Source of the DNA: Clitopilus passeckerianus
Taxonomy: Eukaryota > Basidiomycota > Agaricomycetes > Agaricales > Entolomataceae
NCBI GenBank assembly: GCA_944990035.1
Contig: CALYLX010000084.1
Span: 124,001 to 188,000, forward strand
Reading direction: 5' to 3'
DNA: 64,000 nucleotides
The translations under genes were made by a program, and so were the position numbers. The notes beneath the pieces are model-generated. The model saw only the letters and a program-made list of their open reading frames with translations, did not search any database and had not been told where the DNA came from. Every line of letters starts with the position of its first letter. The stretch's first letter is position 1. Shown piece by piece: positions 1 through 13,219 of the stretch.

Positions 1-2464
1 TTTTCCGTAATTGCCTATTAATTGATATTCTCCGCTCATATACTGAGCAACCTGCAAGTAGTCGAGGATGCATTGAGTATTCCTCTTTTGACCCAGCATA
101 AACCTTACTCAAAGATAGTCACCTCAATTGCAATGGCGTATCTGCGTGACGAAATGCTATTAGGCCTATCGCGGTGGATGAATGGGGAACTCTATGAGAT
201 AACGAGAATATATCCAGCGGGGGGTATCCATTTGCAGTAAAGAGGCAGATCCGAGGTGCAGCAAATTCCCCGCAGACCCCTCGATCGAACGGACTCCTGA
301 GGGTGCTGAAAGTGGTGAAGCTTGAAAAATGGTGCAATCGGCACCGTTGGTTAGCTGAGTCTCCTGAGGCCTTCATGCGACCATGACTCAGGAGGGGCCA
401 CCTTATCTTGTCGATGAATTACAGCGGTACTCAACCGGCTAGGAGAATCAAGGAGTAAAATATGAACCAGGTATGAGATAGCAGCGTTTTGTGGATTTTG
501 ACCATCACCACTAATCAGCGTTGAAACGTTGATGAATCCTCCGTGTGACGACCCGAGCTCGGGGAACGGGTATAATGCAAGTCGGTTTATCTCTTTTCTA
601 CTACCTCACGCGTGCGGAATTGTGTCAGATATCTCCTTTGATTAGAAACGACGCCGTCTATAATTACAGTCAATCCTTTCTTCAAGTTCGTCGTCCACAA
701 GCCTGATTCCATGTCTGGAGTCCACCTGAAAAAAGGCTTTCAAACGGGTTCAGGCGAGAAACAATCACGTAAAGCGTCACCATTGGCCATGTCAAACCCA
801 TAAACAGTTCATCGTTGCATGGTGGACTAGTGAGGAGAGCAATTCAGCCGACCACACGATCGAATGAGGGTCAGCACGGCATTTGGTTGGAGTTCTCAAA
901 GCCGCTTAGATCGACTCACCACGCTGAGAAACACTCATGTAGTTCAAGTTCTCGCTAGGGAATCTCCAGTAAATCCTCTTGGTTAGATTCGCACGTTGCT
1001 ATCCTAGCATAGGCATTTGACAGGCCCCAATGCAATTGAAATTATTGAATACATCGTCTCCCAATGTCAGCCATTAGATCGAGAGATTGGCCTGTTCCTC
1101 GAGGTAGACTTTTATTGTGAGGACCATTTTCTCAGGATGGTTGATAAAGATTTTGGAATGAGAACCGGACCCAGCGGTTCGTGGGCACATTTGATTCCGA
1201 GGAAACTTGGGTGAGCCTCGGACGCGACAGCCCGTCCTCGTCTGATCCCATCCCGACCTGGTCGTAGAAACGTACATGCTTGTCAAACTAGAGTCCGATT
1301 ATTGGGGTCATCACATTTATGACGTTCGTGCCTTGTTATTCTATCACACTTTCACGAGGCTCACCGCCGAGAAGATTTCTGCAGCTCGAGCTTAAGTCAA
1401 TCTTGGTCAATCCCGGGAGGTAAACCACTACACGGCTGTTTGCGACTTTGATACACCGCCGGCGGCCATACTACACCACGAGAAAGACATCATCGTATAA
1501 ATGGAGACATCCTGAACCGCACGGAAGAGGCGGTGAGATAACAATGTTAACAATGGTCAGTCCCTGCTACCACTGCAGTCAATGCGGTGTTTTGCCGCAT
1601 CATGATGTCACTTCCGCTCGATGTGGAGCCGGCCTTAGGCGGTTTGGACAGTAGATCCACTCGGGTCCGGCGTTTCGATGTCAAGATGTTGAGATCGGCA
1701 CTTGGATTCCCATGGATGCCAAATAAACGTGTAATGTGAGAAACTCACTCGTATATCTCGATAAGCTTCCGATCAAAATCTGGCTACACATTGTGCTTCA
1801 CACTGCCGACCAGATGTTCATGATTATGAACCGACCAATGCAGTAGTCTCCTCGTGAAACGCGTTATCAGTCAAAAAATTTCTGAAGCTCCGAATATTGC
1901 AAGCACACCCCGCTCGTGATGGTCATCAAAGCTAGGACGATTGACCTATCTTGCTCGCACCGTACAACCTTTCCCTGTTTTTACTAGGCGGCTTCAAATG
2001 TAGAAAAAATAGGGAGTACCCAGATTGTTTCCGATCGCCTAGAAGCTCCTATGCGCCTAAGCGCCAACGAATCCAGGCGGATAGCGATCTCACCGCTCAA
2101 CACCAAAGTTACCCGTCAATGCCTTTCAATATCTCTGCGAGTCCCGGCAAGGCGTTTCCTAGACATGAGCACAGTCGCTTACTCCTTGAAGTAAATATTA
2201 CAATGGTACGGTAGATGCGGAACTGTTTGTTCCAAAGCACGCTAGTTACTGTGCCTAGGCTTCCAAAAATGGTTCCTGACTCCCCGACATCGAATGAATT
2301 GAAAGTGTTTCTGCTCGCCACTCCTCGTGTATCCACTGACCCTGAGACGTGATGAGCCAAACAGCATCAACAGGAGGAGATCTCTCGCTGGTGGCTAGTC
2401 ATGTTGCGATCATGCAATACATCCGACAGGGTAGAATGGAGACATAGTGGTAATCGTCCTAGAG
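1..2464. other. no supportable gene
   Basis: I read both strands and found only short chance reading frames with no recognisable domain, splice pattern or repeat. It is upstream of the first cluster gene and may hold its distal promoter or mark the edge of the cluster. Confidence 0.5.
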
Positions 2465-2470
2465 TATAAA
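2465..2470 (+). promoter_or_regulatory. TATA box of the FAD-linked oxidoreductase gene
   Basis: A TATAAA hexamer lies about 60 bp upstream of the ATG at 2527, a typical spacing for a short fungal 5' leader. Confidence 0.5.
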
Positions 2471-2526
2471 AGAAGGCTCCTCGCGGACTGACAATCGGCA
2501 ACAGTCTCTTCCTTGGCTGAATAGTG

Positions 2527-4393
2527 ATGTTCAGTCTGTCCTTGCTGGTTTCCTGTCTGTCTCTGGTTGGGGTGGGGCGTGCCGTGCCTACGGCACCTGC
2601 GGGTCCATCGCAGCTTGCATGCCAGTTGATCCAATCCACTAGTTTGCAACCGCAGCTACTCTTTGCATTACCGGGCAGCCAACAATACCAGCAGGACACC
2701 ACTTTTGCGACGACTACAGTGCCCCAGAACTCAACTTGCACTGTAGAGCCCAGAAACGCGCAGGAACTGCTTGCTATCGTGGGTTATATCTACTAGGTCT
2801 ATAAATCATGATCGATGATCACTTACTCGACTTTGTAGATGAATCTCGTTAACCAAACACGCACTCCATGGGCGGTTAAAGGGAAAGGCCACAACTTCAA
2901 CGTCGGTTTCGCTTCAACTCCCGGTCTGCAGATCTCGCTTGCCCAAATGAACTCGGTTACCTACGACCAGGCAACTCAAACGGCATCTTATGGACCTGGA
3001 AATGCGTGGAGTGACATTTATCCTCAGCTCGATCAATACGGCGTGATGTGTACTGGAGGTCGAATTGTCGGTGTTGGTGCGTGATTCAGACGGTCACCAC
3101 ATTCCTCAGCTTCGTTTCTCATCCACTATCTTAGGCTCCTCGGGAGTGACGCTCGGTGGAGGGTTTGGTTACAAGACAAGCCAGTATGGGCTGACTAGCG
3201 ACAACGTCGTTCAATACGAACTCGTCACTTACACCGGTCAAATTCTCAATGTGACTGCGAAGTCTTACCCAGACCTCTTCTTCGGTCTTCAGGCATGTCA
3301 TTGTAACATGTAATCAATTCTCTGTTGCCAATCTCACCTCGTCGATTCTAGGGAGGCTTGAACAACTTTGGCATAGTTACGAAGTTCACAGTGAAAGTGT
3401 TCCCCCAGGATCGCGTACAGGTAAGCGCCCCCCCCTACATCATACTGCACCAATTCTCAACGATGATTTAGGGCGCTTTCCTGAAAGTTGACAAGCCAAA
3501 CTTCACAGCGTACTCACAGGCCATCGTCAAATATACACAAACCAACAAAGACCCTAAAGCCAGTGTCAACCCTCTGTTCGCTTATGCCGATGGCGAGGTG
3601 TGTCCATAATCAAAGTTGTCGCACCGCTTGCTGAACCTTGCTCTGTAGATTGTGGGCCTCGCATATCTAGTGTACGACGGTCCTACGCTCCCCAAAGGCG
3701 TCTTCGATGACTTCATCGCGCTTGGGGCTAACTTCAGTCAATATACCTATTCAGGCTACGTTGCTTGGTCTTCGGGTATTCTTGGGGCATCTACCCCTAC
3801 TCGGTGCGTCTATCATCAAATTGCTACCACTTACCGTCTTACGCTCTTTTCCAGTGAGCAATCCCACTCGACGCCGGTAACTGGCTATAATATGGACATT
3901 ATGAACTACTTGGTCCATATCACCGAGGTAATGCACGTCAGATCTGAATTGTGGCGCAGTACATTGACATCCATGACAGACTCTGGGTCAAGAGATTACG
4001 ACAACTCGCTCTGCACAGAGTTTGACGATTGCAGCGGAATATTTTCTCCCTAGCGCTTTCGCATACGGTGGTGATGTCGGTCGTCTGACTGCATACCCTC
4101 ACAGCAAGGCGCACCCCTGGACCCCTCTCTGGGTTGGCATCAGTTGGTCAGATCCCAAAGACGACGATTATATGGGCCGTCTCACTGTCAAGATCGCTGA
4201 GGACATCCAAGCCTTAGCAATCAAGTACAGGCTATCCAGCTCCAACGCCTTCCTCTATAATAATTACGCCTTCTGGGATACTCCGATGTCGAAGTTCTTC
4301 GGTAAGAACCTTGACATACTCACCAAAATTGCGAAGAAGTGGGATCCTTACAATCTTCGTGCGTTGACTGGTGGTTTCCTTTTCGCTCATTAA
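2527..4393 (+). CDS. secreted FAD-linked oxidoreductase (PCMH/berberine-bridge type)
   Basis: Flavin-dependent oxidoreductase that probably oxidises an alcohol or C-H bond of a cluster intermediate. I start at the ATG at 2527, which gives a signal peptide (MFSLSLLVSCLSLVGVGRA). Exon 1 is 2527-2778 and exon 2 starts at 2839. It carries GKGH, where the His should hold FAD by an 8-alpha bond. Then come GRIVGVG and, in the next exon, TLGGGFG of the FAD-binding fold. The Cys of bicovalent family members appears to be Arg here, so one-point attachment is likely. The last exons end in a typical BBE-type tail, with WDPYNLRALTGG just before the stop at 4391-4393. All exons join in frame, so the gene looks intact. 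One intron (after FGLQ, near 3290) seems to use a GC donor. In related clusters such enzymes do late oxidations. The substrate is unknown. Confidence 0.85.
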
Positions 4394-6230
4394 ATGAGGC
4401 ATGGGTTTTTGAAGCTAAGAAGCAATTATTTATCTACTTATACACGTATCTCTGCTCTCGTCTACCGACGGGTTGCTATATTTTTCAAAGTCTGAGACTA
4501 TAGTAATATTTGTGAACCACAAAATCTAACTGTTTTACACATTCAAGTCTTGGGGCCGGAATCAAATCAATAACTGGACCTCATAACCCAGCAAGTTACC
4601 GGTTCTACACGAAACTCTTGAAGAGTCGAACTGGTATGTGGATGCGCAACTCGAAGGCAATGGTGCCGCCATCTTCGCCTCTGATTCTTTGAAGGAAGCG
4701 CCCTTATTTCATGAGCCCCGTGAGAATTAGGTCAATGGTCCCAGTCAACGATAATGCTGCTTTCCATCTTAAACAAGGCTACGCCAGCTCACGCCCACAG
4801 TATGCTCTAGCTCTCCAAAACAAAAGAAAAAAGGCTGAGACTCGTATTTCACCTCTCTTGGAAAGTTCACTTTACTGGCTCGGCAGTTTTTCATGACACA
4901 AACAATTAGGGCCATCGCGTTGTTTGTGGGATCTACCGCCATGGGATCATTGCTTTTGGAAAGCCCTTTAGCCATGCCTGCTGAAGAGGGACTACTAGCG
5001 TATTCAAGCATACTGCGTGCTCACTCTGCAGTCTCTAGACCAAGCTCTAGACCATGTAAGTTCCCCCTTCACATGCGCCTTAGGGTTCAAGCGAAGCACC
5101 CTGTATCTGAGTAGAAGTTGAATTCTGAGGGGGGTATGATTGTTATGTTGTTCTCAGCTGTATCTTACACTCGATTAAGCAGCGAATCTCTGATTCAGGT
5201 GCTGTGAGAAGGACTATAGTGTCTCCAGCACGGGAAACTACCTGCTTTTCTCCCACCGGTTCCCCCATGTTGTCTGGAATAACATTCTTCGACTTGACAC
5301 CGAGAATTCCTGTAACCATGCCGAAGGGACTTTCCCATCTGCCCATCGCCGACCGCACGTGTTCAACCATCTGGAAAACTATCCTGATTACAGAATCCCA
5401 ACACTGCACACGAAGATCTGACTCAAAGGAGCGTCCGGGTGGATAGGAACGACTAAATGTTCAGGTCGGTTCACACCGGGTCTAGATGTGTCCCATTGTC
5501 AAGATCTTCCAGGTTATTGGCTTTCAGGTTGGTCCTGTGACTCGAGACCCTGAAGAAAACATTGGGGACGACCTTGAGATGATCATGATCCCACTACATC
5601 ATGAGCTATATTGCTCGAGCATTCAACTACTGGGATGGGGTTTCCGCATTTCACGGTGACACGCGTAACTGTGAACTCCACCCACAACAGAAGACAGAAT
5701 GCACTGGCAAGAGAGGTCCCCAGCTTATTCAACGACAGCGGTGTATAACATTGGGGGTCATAGTCTTCAAGTTGATATTCCTAGATTGGGATGGGCGATA
5801 GAATCTCCTCAGGGCATGCGTGTACCTTACGGCAAAATAGTCTTCTTCTTTGTTCCATTGCAACGAGCAAAAATGGCGGCAGGATGATGAACTTGTCGAC
5901 AGAATGTATTGCATAGTATCTTATACTCAAAGATCCGCCCAAACTTGTCAATATTCCTCCGAAGAACTCCACTGCTTTGCACGACTTATGTTTTCCTTAC
6001 CTCTTGATACTGGACTGACGTAGGGTACACGTACTATGATCTAGAGATACAATCGTTTGGTTTCATATTCAAGTGGTCTACTTACGTTGCAATGCCCTTC
6101 AATCGAGCATAGTAACGAGTCTATTTGTAGCTAAGAGGCCGGTCAAAAATACATATCCTTCCCTAGATCCTTGCTAGATCCTCAAAGAACATCCTTCGTA
6201 TGCACAGGGAGGCCAAGGCAACTCAACCAG
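4394..6230. other. intergenic, no supportable gene
   Basis: Only short unsupported frames. A 73-codon + frame at 4893-5114 starts with a hydrophobic stretch and is followed by a GTAAGT-like donor, but I could not extend it into a convincing gene. Confidence 0.45.
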
Positions 6231-7454
6231 TCATCGGGCGATTGTCGGGTGCTTTTCCACGTAATGCCTGTCAAGACGGTTTTGAGAAGCAAACAGGCGC
6301 GGGCAGTGTGAGCAGGTGAAGTCAGATTGGATCCCATGTTGACTCCATTCATGCCTCATGCGGTCATGTCTCCTCGTGAATTGCTCGCCACACTCGGGTA
6401 ATGAGCAGCGATGAACTATTCGGGAGGGAGCGGATGGCGGAGTATTGTTGGAGTTACGGGGCGTGGAATGTCGACGCTTGACATGATTGTTACGAGCATG
6501 ACCTCGCTTGAAAGTTTTCGTACAGCTGAGTTCTGAGCACGGGAATGTGCTGGTCGGCGATGAGCCCGAGGAGCTAGTTTGGTGATCTTCATCATCAGAA
6601 GCCGTACAATCGGAATGACTTGAGGGACTCGAAATGCCAGACGGAACAGCACCCTCTCGTGGTTGTTGCGTAGTCGTGTTAAAAGTGTAGTCAGAAGAGC
6701 TGAGCGTAGATGGGCCAGCAAGCGCATATTGTGAGGCTTCGAGCGGGTGCTGGGCGAGGGCATCAGATAGTTGTTGAAGGTTAGCTACTAGATAAAGAAT
6801 GTGAGCAATATATTCGTGTAATCTTATCAGGTGGACTCACTGGAGCCTTCAGGAGATGCCATCTGGGCGGGTGTGACATTCATTGGCAGGGGGCCGGTCG
6901 ACATGGTGCCGAGCAGGTCAGACATCTTCCAAGGGCTCCAGTCGTCTGTACAGACGTGAGGTTTATAAGTCTTGTGCTTCTATCTTTTGGTCTATATCTC
7001 ACCGATAGGGTGATTTGCCGCCGGCGCCGAGAAATCAAGAGGATAGGGAGGTCGCCCTATTCTGTCTGTTAGATTGAGTTGGGCTTCATCGGTGAGAAAC
7101 CGCACCCACCATTGGTTACATTAGGGTTGACGGGAGATGCAAGCACAGGCTCTTGAATGGGGACAGCACTCGGCAAGGGGAGGCCAGCCAATGAGATTTT
7201 CCATATTTCTTGGCCATTCTTCTCACAGGAGGAGATATGTATGAAGCCATACCCAAGCTGTTGCGATACTAAGACAAGACGTCAGGTCAAAAAAACTGCG
7301 AGACGAACACGTTCTCACCTGTATTCCGAACAGTGGGCGACGTGCAACATGCTTCGCCGGACTTAAGACAAAGGGAAACGTTGTCGGAGTTTGTGCGAGC
7401 GACTTGAAGCTCGAAATGCTCGAAGACACTCGTTGGAAAGGTAAATTGGACCAT
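6231..7454 (-). CDS. C2H2 zinc-finger transcription factor, five exons
   Basis: Putative DNA-binding regulator of about 338 residues, assembled by hand from exons 7319-7454, 7110-7268, 7003-7065, 6841-6945 and 6231-6784. All introns are GT-AG and 44-60 bp, and the exon lengths sum to 1017, a multiple of three. Three C2H2 fingers lie at the C-terminus: C-x4-C-x12-H-x4-H (6468-6536), C-x4-C-x8-H-x4-H starting CSLPECGEQF (6351-6407), and C-x2-C-x12-H-x4-H starting CSHCPRLF (6249-6314). The N-terminal half (MVQFTFPTSVFEHFELQVAR) is not a family I recognise. The middle is Ser/Thr/Pro-rich and acidic, as in activation regions. It sits between the flavoprotein and P450-1 genes and could be the pathway regulator. 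It could also be an unrelated neighbour. Confidence 0.85.
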
Positions 7455-10400
7455 CGTGGATGCAGATCGACAACGAATTTCGACTGAAGCTGATTATAAA
7501 GGTCTGTTGTTCACATACCACACGCAAGGAGGGTGCTTCTCCATCCCCGTAGCCAATATCATAATATACCCGGTGCATGGATTCCAAATGAACGGGGCCG
7601 TCATGTCGCTTCGTGTGATCAGCGATAGATGCTGTTCCAGGCATCCACCGGACACGTCGGTATCGAGTACTGAGTACTTGACAAGTGTAACCGAGCGATC
7701 TGCCTTTTTGGCACTGGAAGGTTGAGGGGAAATACAAATCGAAAACCCAGGCAGATGTAAGTCTATCTCTCTGTAAACTGACATATGCATCATGAGGTCT
7801 TCCTTCGGCTGTCAGTCTGCTAAATGGAACGAAGGAAGAGGCTTCTACGCGAGTCGGAATGCCACTCCCATCTTAGCTAAGCAGACTAAGTGCTTTCCTC
7901 ATTGTTAATCTACACCCGACCAATCATCCGCCGTTGACCTTAGTACTTCTACGCCAGTCTTCCGGAGAGAGGTGGTATGTCAAGAGCTTGACTCTCTAGA
8001 TAGCTATCACTGCTGGCGAGAAAACTCCACGATGCCATTTGGACTACGACATGAGAAGATGGGTGTCAATATCATATCTGATCGAGTCGATGCTTATTGC
8101 AATCTAGAAAGGACTCCAGTTACCACCCACCCTTAACAAACACCCCTGGAGCGGATTTCCTATCACGCAAGCTCGTGTTTATCAACTTCACTGATCTCAA
8201 GAACTTAACATCCACCACCTCCTTGTATCTCGGGGGCCGAAGATAGATATGATCTAGATGGTGTATTGTGGAGACCGATAAGATAAAGAGCTTAAGCGAT
8301 TGAAAGAGTCAATGTACAGGCCATCCTCATTCAACCCGGGTAGAAGGCTCAACCACCCATCCAGCCCTTATCTTCAAAACAAGCCGAGTGTCATATTGTA
8401 CGTTCTGATCCAGCAACTTTTGCCTATCGACCCCGCTGCGGGGGGAACATTTCAAAACCAGAACGGGTTATTGTTGAATGGCCCTCAAGCTGCAGCTGGC
8501 TTGGCACAATCCCAGCATGCGGATATGTGTGGCTCAACGCCTAATGAAAGAGCAGACGCGGAACACGACCTAGGACATTTTTCTGGCTGCCTGCCTCGCG
8601 TACCACTACGAGCATCGATATGATTTTCCGGATCTCCGTGCCCTCGCTGGAGGGGACCAATCAAAGCTGTCAATATCACAAGGGATAAATGAAGCTTCTT
8701 GCCTTCCTCTGAGAGGTTGACCAGCTAATGCATTTTGATGATGATGATTCTCGCAGCGCAAAACGGTATTTGAACTAGGCCGCCGCATCCACACCATGAG
8801 CTCATCAGCGAGACTGCCCGTCGGGATGCTCAGGATGCTTCCGTCTACCCTGCAGGTCCCAGGAACGGCCGAGCCAGCTCAGCATGACGCTGATCTGACG
8901 CTGATCATGAGATGTTTATATGTTCACTTGTGGTTTCTCACGCGAGGTTGCGCCCGCCAGTTGAAGTCCATAGCATGCAGCGCTCCATTAAATTGAGGCC
9001 TGTTCAGGCAGCCCAATGCACAGAGCGTGGCCCTTTGGTTTCAAACCCGTGCCATTGGTTCCATCAATGAAAAAGCCTTCGTGCGGCGTAGATCTGTAGC
9101 GTCTATACATGGCTTGGTGAGTGGTTCCCGGAGTGATGCTGCACTGGCAAGCGCTTGGCCGACCGACTCGGAGGAACCATGGCTTTCAGAGGGATTTATT
9201 GATCACTAGTCACAGTACGGAGAAGGCTGCCATCCCAACGGGATGGAGCGGGACACTGCGCTGGCTGTTATCTGGGTCCCTTGGAGTAAGTAGGTTATTA
9301 GCTAGATAAGAAGGATGAGAAATCATCCTTCGTTACACTTCTTTGAGCGTCCGAGCTGTAGATCTCACCGGACAGCTATGAAAGTGCTGCGAGCCTGACA
9401 AAAATAGATTATGCACCAGGTGCTCGTTGTCCGATCCATTCTACCGGCCGCCGAGCGTGAAAGGTCTTGTATGTTTGTCACTGAACACTGTTTCCTGATA
9501 CCAACCAAGGGGATGATCAGGTTGGACTAGCTGTCTTATGTGCCTTGTGTTCCAGTATCTTATCTCTATAAGATGCTCATGGCGACCACGACTTCCCATG
9601 AGCTCAACCTTCTCTGGAAACTACTTGTAGTATAGAATCATTGTTCCAAGACGGATGCAAATCTGCGCACATTGCACATGGATCTCCGATCCCACTTGCT
9701 TTGCTCTGTTGTTTTCCCGTATCAACTGTGCTGTCGCAAGATTCGCGAGCTCGCCCCAAGGCACCAGCGTCCAGCGTTTCACAATGATAACCATCGTGAA
9801 CTTACAGAATGTGTCTGATAGTCGCTGATAGTTGACAGGAAACAGACACACTGTAGATCCGTTGAGTATAATACTTCTTCAATGTCTCGTAACATGGTCC
9901 ATGTCGGGTCGATGAAAGAAGGTTTAGAAGCTCATTTACACGAAGTGAGAATTAAAACATCACTCAGGACACTTGCTTCGGTCGCCGTTGGTCTCTGTTA
10001 CTAGAATGAGCCAACATTTCCTATCTAGACCTTTATGCAACCTTTATGCAAAAACATCGTGGAACTAAAGCCAGATGACAGTGAGCCTGTTATTCTAATC
10101 CTTCTTTATGGAGCCAATCGAGAAAGGTTTTCGTAGCGCTTGGACTCGGAAGTAGTGCCGCGGCGGGCGGTGAGCAAGACGGACATATTGTACTTGTCTA
10201 TACTCACTGTTAGCCTTGGATACCCTGTTATTCTCTGGTAGTACGTGGCCGTGCGCGTAGCTGAACAACGTCAATGTAGCAGGTTTTCTCTTCCACAATA
10301 AGGTGATCTAATGTTCGCCGATTCGTATGTACAATTGCAGCGGCAAAGTTAGCAGTTTTCCTCGTTTCTTCTCATTTTTCTCCTTGCCCCCTTCTATGCT

Positions 10401-10593
10401 CTCCTGATGTTCTCTTCGCACTTTCCCTAGATCCAGTTATATTCATGCCTGTTTTTCGGAATTCTCGCTTTATATTCACTCGAGGAATATCGTCATTGTA
10501 TTCTAGATTGATCATAGCTGTATGCAAGGTAGCAATAGTGTTGTTAATCCGTCACGGAGGATCTCTGGGGCGCATAATGCCGGCCATAACCTT
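7455..10593. other. 3.1-kb gap, no supportable gene
   Basis: No exon chain with recognisable domains on either strand. It separates the regulator gene from P450-1, which run in the same direction. One CGGCCG hexamer lies at 9445-9450. It may hold the promoter of the zinc-finger gene or an unrecognised small gene. Confidence 0.4.
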
Positions 10594-12795
10594 TCACGTA
10601 TTGGCACGAACATCGGCGAGATAATTGATATCTTCTTGACTGAGATGTCTCTCGTATGGCTTGAACGCTGACTCCGTATTCCTGAATTCATGTCGAAGGA
10701 TTGTCTCGTGGTGCTGGCTACGAGGCTTGATGACAGCCTTGTATGACTGTGGGTTAAGGACCAGGCCCTAAGAGAGACGCTCAGTACCAAACGTCATCCT
10801 CATGCTTAAAGAGCCTTACATCGTTATAAGCGTCCAGGTCGGCGTTGATCTCTTTGCCCCATCGATCAACCGGTTTTGTGATATTAAAGCCCCAAACAAT
10901 GTTCATGGCGTTTATGAACTATGACATTAACGGTGAGCAAAAAATGCTGGAGGCTTATCAAGAGGCTTACGATGGAGTTCTTTGACAAATAAACGCCAAC
11001 GCAGAAACGCTGTAGACTCGGTCAGAAGAGTTTCTTATGGTCATGCACTCTTCACTCACTCTTCCACTACCGAAGACCAGGTCGGTCATCTTTTGAAGTT
11101 CCGGGTGTTGAACGAAGCGCTCCGGGTCGAACCTTTCAGGATGCTCAAAGACCTCCTCATTGTGGAAGATACCGTCTATGCGGTGATCAGATTATAGTAT
11201 CATGAACGCAAAGCCAATACGTACATGTATTCTGGAAGACCATGGTGTTCTTCGGGATGATGTATTTGCCATACTGGAATAAGAACGTAGTTAGACGGGC
11301 GATTCGACGACTTTCTAAGAGTATTCACTTACAGGTATATCGGCCGTCGTCACATGCGGCACACCAACCGGAGCTGCAGGCCTGAACCGATGCGTCTGAG
11401 GAGGGTGAGACCGAGCATACATCAAGTGGGTTCGAGTGCTTACCTCGCATAGTACTGCCTGAAGGTAGGGCAGGGCTGCAAGGTCGTCGAGGCGGGGCAT
11501 TCTGTCGGAGCCTACCACCCTATCCATCTCTGCCTGAGCCTTCTGAAGCACGTGTGGGTGCATGAGCATAAATAGCACGAAGTTTTGGAGGAAGACAGCA
11601 GTCGTATCCGACCCAGCCTGAACAATCATGGAACCAAGGTACCTATTCGCCGTCAGAATCAGGAATCAGTCTAGGCGATGTAAATCATAGACTCACAGTA
11701 TATCTTCTTTTTCCAAACCCCACTCAGCAGCTCTGTTGATGATATCCTCCATAAAGCAGCCAGTAGCGTCCCCTCTCGCCAGCCGTGATTCGACCTCTTG
11801 AACCAAGGGTACGAAGAGCTTGTGCTGCTTTTCTCGAATGCGTTTACATAATGACTTCCATCTCGCGAACCGTTCGGGAACGAGCTTGAACGCTGGGACA
11901 AGGTCAACAGGTGGATGCCTAGCAGGCGATGTAATATCCGTCATGTCGTCGGTCATTGAGTAAAAGTCCATGAGGAATTGAGTGCTTGTCCTCGGGATAC
12001 GCTTTCCATACATGACGGACATTATGACGGAGTGAGCGTAGCGTCGGATGTGGTAGAAGAAATCCTTGGGGAGGGATCAGCTATCTACACGATGGGCAGC
12101 GAACTCCGACCCACCTCTGGCTCGGTCAAGAGATTGAAGGACAAAGCGATGGCTTCAGCTTGCTGGACGTCGAGATGAGCCTTGCATGCCTTTGGCGAGA
12201 GAATCTCGTGGGCAGCCCTACGGGTCGATCTCCACCTGTCACCTACGGAAGTCATAGTTTGAGAGACCATTTCGACAGCCGAAAGGGAGAAACGCACCAT
12301 AGCGCAGCCTGTGGGACCGTAATGAGTCTCCCCGAAGACATGATTTAGAAAATGAAACACGTACATAACGATGTCTCGAACCTCTCCGCCTTCAATCAAG
12401 CTTATGAAGTAGTTCTGCGGCCTATCTGAGGATAGAGCCGAGTTCTTCTCCAAAATTTGATGGACCGCCTCCGTTGAGTTAAGGACAACCACGTTGGAGT
12501 TTGCCAACTTCACGCTGACGATCTCTCCGAAGTTCTTCGCCCATTCCGTAAATCTACACCGAAGATGATAAGAGGCTATTTCGTAGCAGAGACGAGAGAT
12601 TTCTCACTTCAAATGGGCATGCGTCTTCGGAAAGTCGAGCAAATTACCCAACACAGGTAGGGTTGGTGGCCCAGGAGGCAAATATGAATCACGTTGACCG
12701 GTTTTGCTAGCTTTATGCACCAGCCAGACAATACCCGTGATCGCGCTCAGCGACCAGATGTCTAGGGAAGGAATAGGCAAAGAGAAGACAGCCAT
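10594..12795 (-). CDS. cytochrome P450 (P450-1), multi-exon, apparently intact
   Basis: Membrane-bound heme monooxygenase, probably of the endoplasmic reticulum. The first exon has a hydrophobic anchor followed by the proline hinge LPPGPPTLPVLGN. Later exons carry LRYGDRWRSTRRAAHE (helix C region, joined across an intron), MSVMYGKRIPR, the I-helix oxygen-binding motif QAGSDTT near 11620, and the K-helix ExxR as ETHR across an intron. PERFDPERF comes next, and then the heme loop FGSGR-RFCVG, split by an intron near 11000-11050. The Cys ligand is present, with Val where Pro is common. The C-terminus ends at TGA 10594-10596. It is a close relative of the truncated P450 at 25813-27568, sharing VELVPERFARWKSLC-like blocks and the CVG heme loop. 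It is divergent from SDR-1 and probably shares that promoter. It is a likely tailoring oxidase of the terpene scaffold. Confidence 0.88.
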
Positions 12796-13126
12796 TCGTG
12801 TGGATCTTCCCTAAAATCAGCGTGCGGTATTTTAAGTCTTGGGAGCCTAATAACCGACTTTCCGCATCAACCTAACCGCCACCACGGGCCGCAGGTGGTG
12901 CTCTGGGCGGAATTTCGAGTTGACGAGGTCGACTGAATTGACATTGTTTGTGAATGTTGAAAAACCGGATTCTGACCAGAGTATTTGCTTCCGTTCAACA
13001 TGTTTCCATCCGAGGTTTGCTTATCTTGCCTCTCTTCCGTCAAGTACCTAGATGAAAACTTTGTTCTGAGGGCCTTTGACATTTTCCCTTGAGCCCATAG
13101 TGCTATGTGTCGAACACGGCCGGTGA

Positions 13127-13132
13127 CCGAAA
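13127..13132. promoter_or_regulatory. CGGCCG palindrome in P450-1/SDR-1 promoter
   Basis: Palindromic hexamer, the first of two in this divergent promoter. The same hexamer occurs in other promoter gaps of the cluster. A binding role is inference. Confidence 0.25.
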
Positions 13133-13213
13133 ACATACGTTCCAGTGGTTGTGATAGCAATCTGATAACATGGGAATTTGGCATGATACGTAATGACATC
13201 CTCTTTCAGAAAG

Positions 13214-13219
13214 CGGCCG
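13214..13219. promoter_or_regulatory. CGGCCG palindrome in P450-1/SDR-1 promoter
   Basis: Second palindromic hexamer of this gap, about 255 bp upstream of the SDR-1 ATG. A binding role is inference. Confidence 0.25.

Noticed and set aside
119..2360. Several 60-90 codon frames in the first 2.4 kb
   Set aside because: No domain, no consistent splice joins, both strands equally open; treated as chance.
4893..5114. Small secreted protein
   Set aside because: A hydrophobic start and a donor-like site are present, but no downstream exon or family support.
7081..7113. Apparent frameshift in the zinc-finger gene near 7110
   Set aside because: Explained by a 44-bp GT-AG intron; the exon lengths then sum to a multiple of three.
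7363..7793. Overlapping frames of about 100 codons on both strands near 7.4-7.8 kb
   Set aside because: They are the first exon of the zinc-finger gene plus its upstream region read in other frames.
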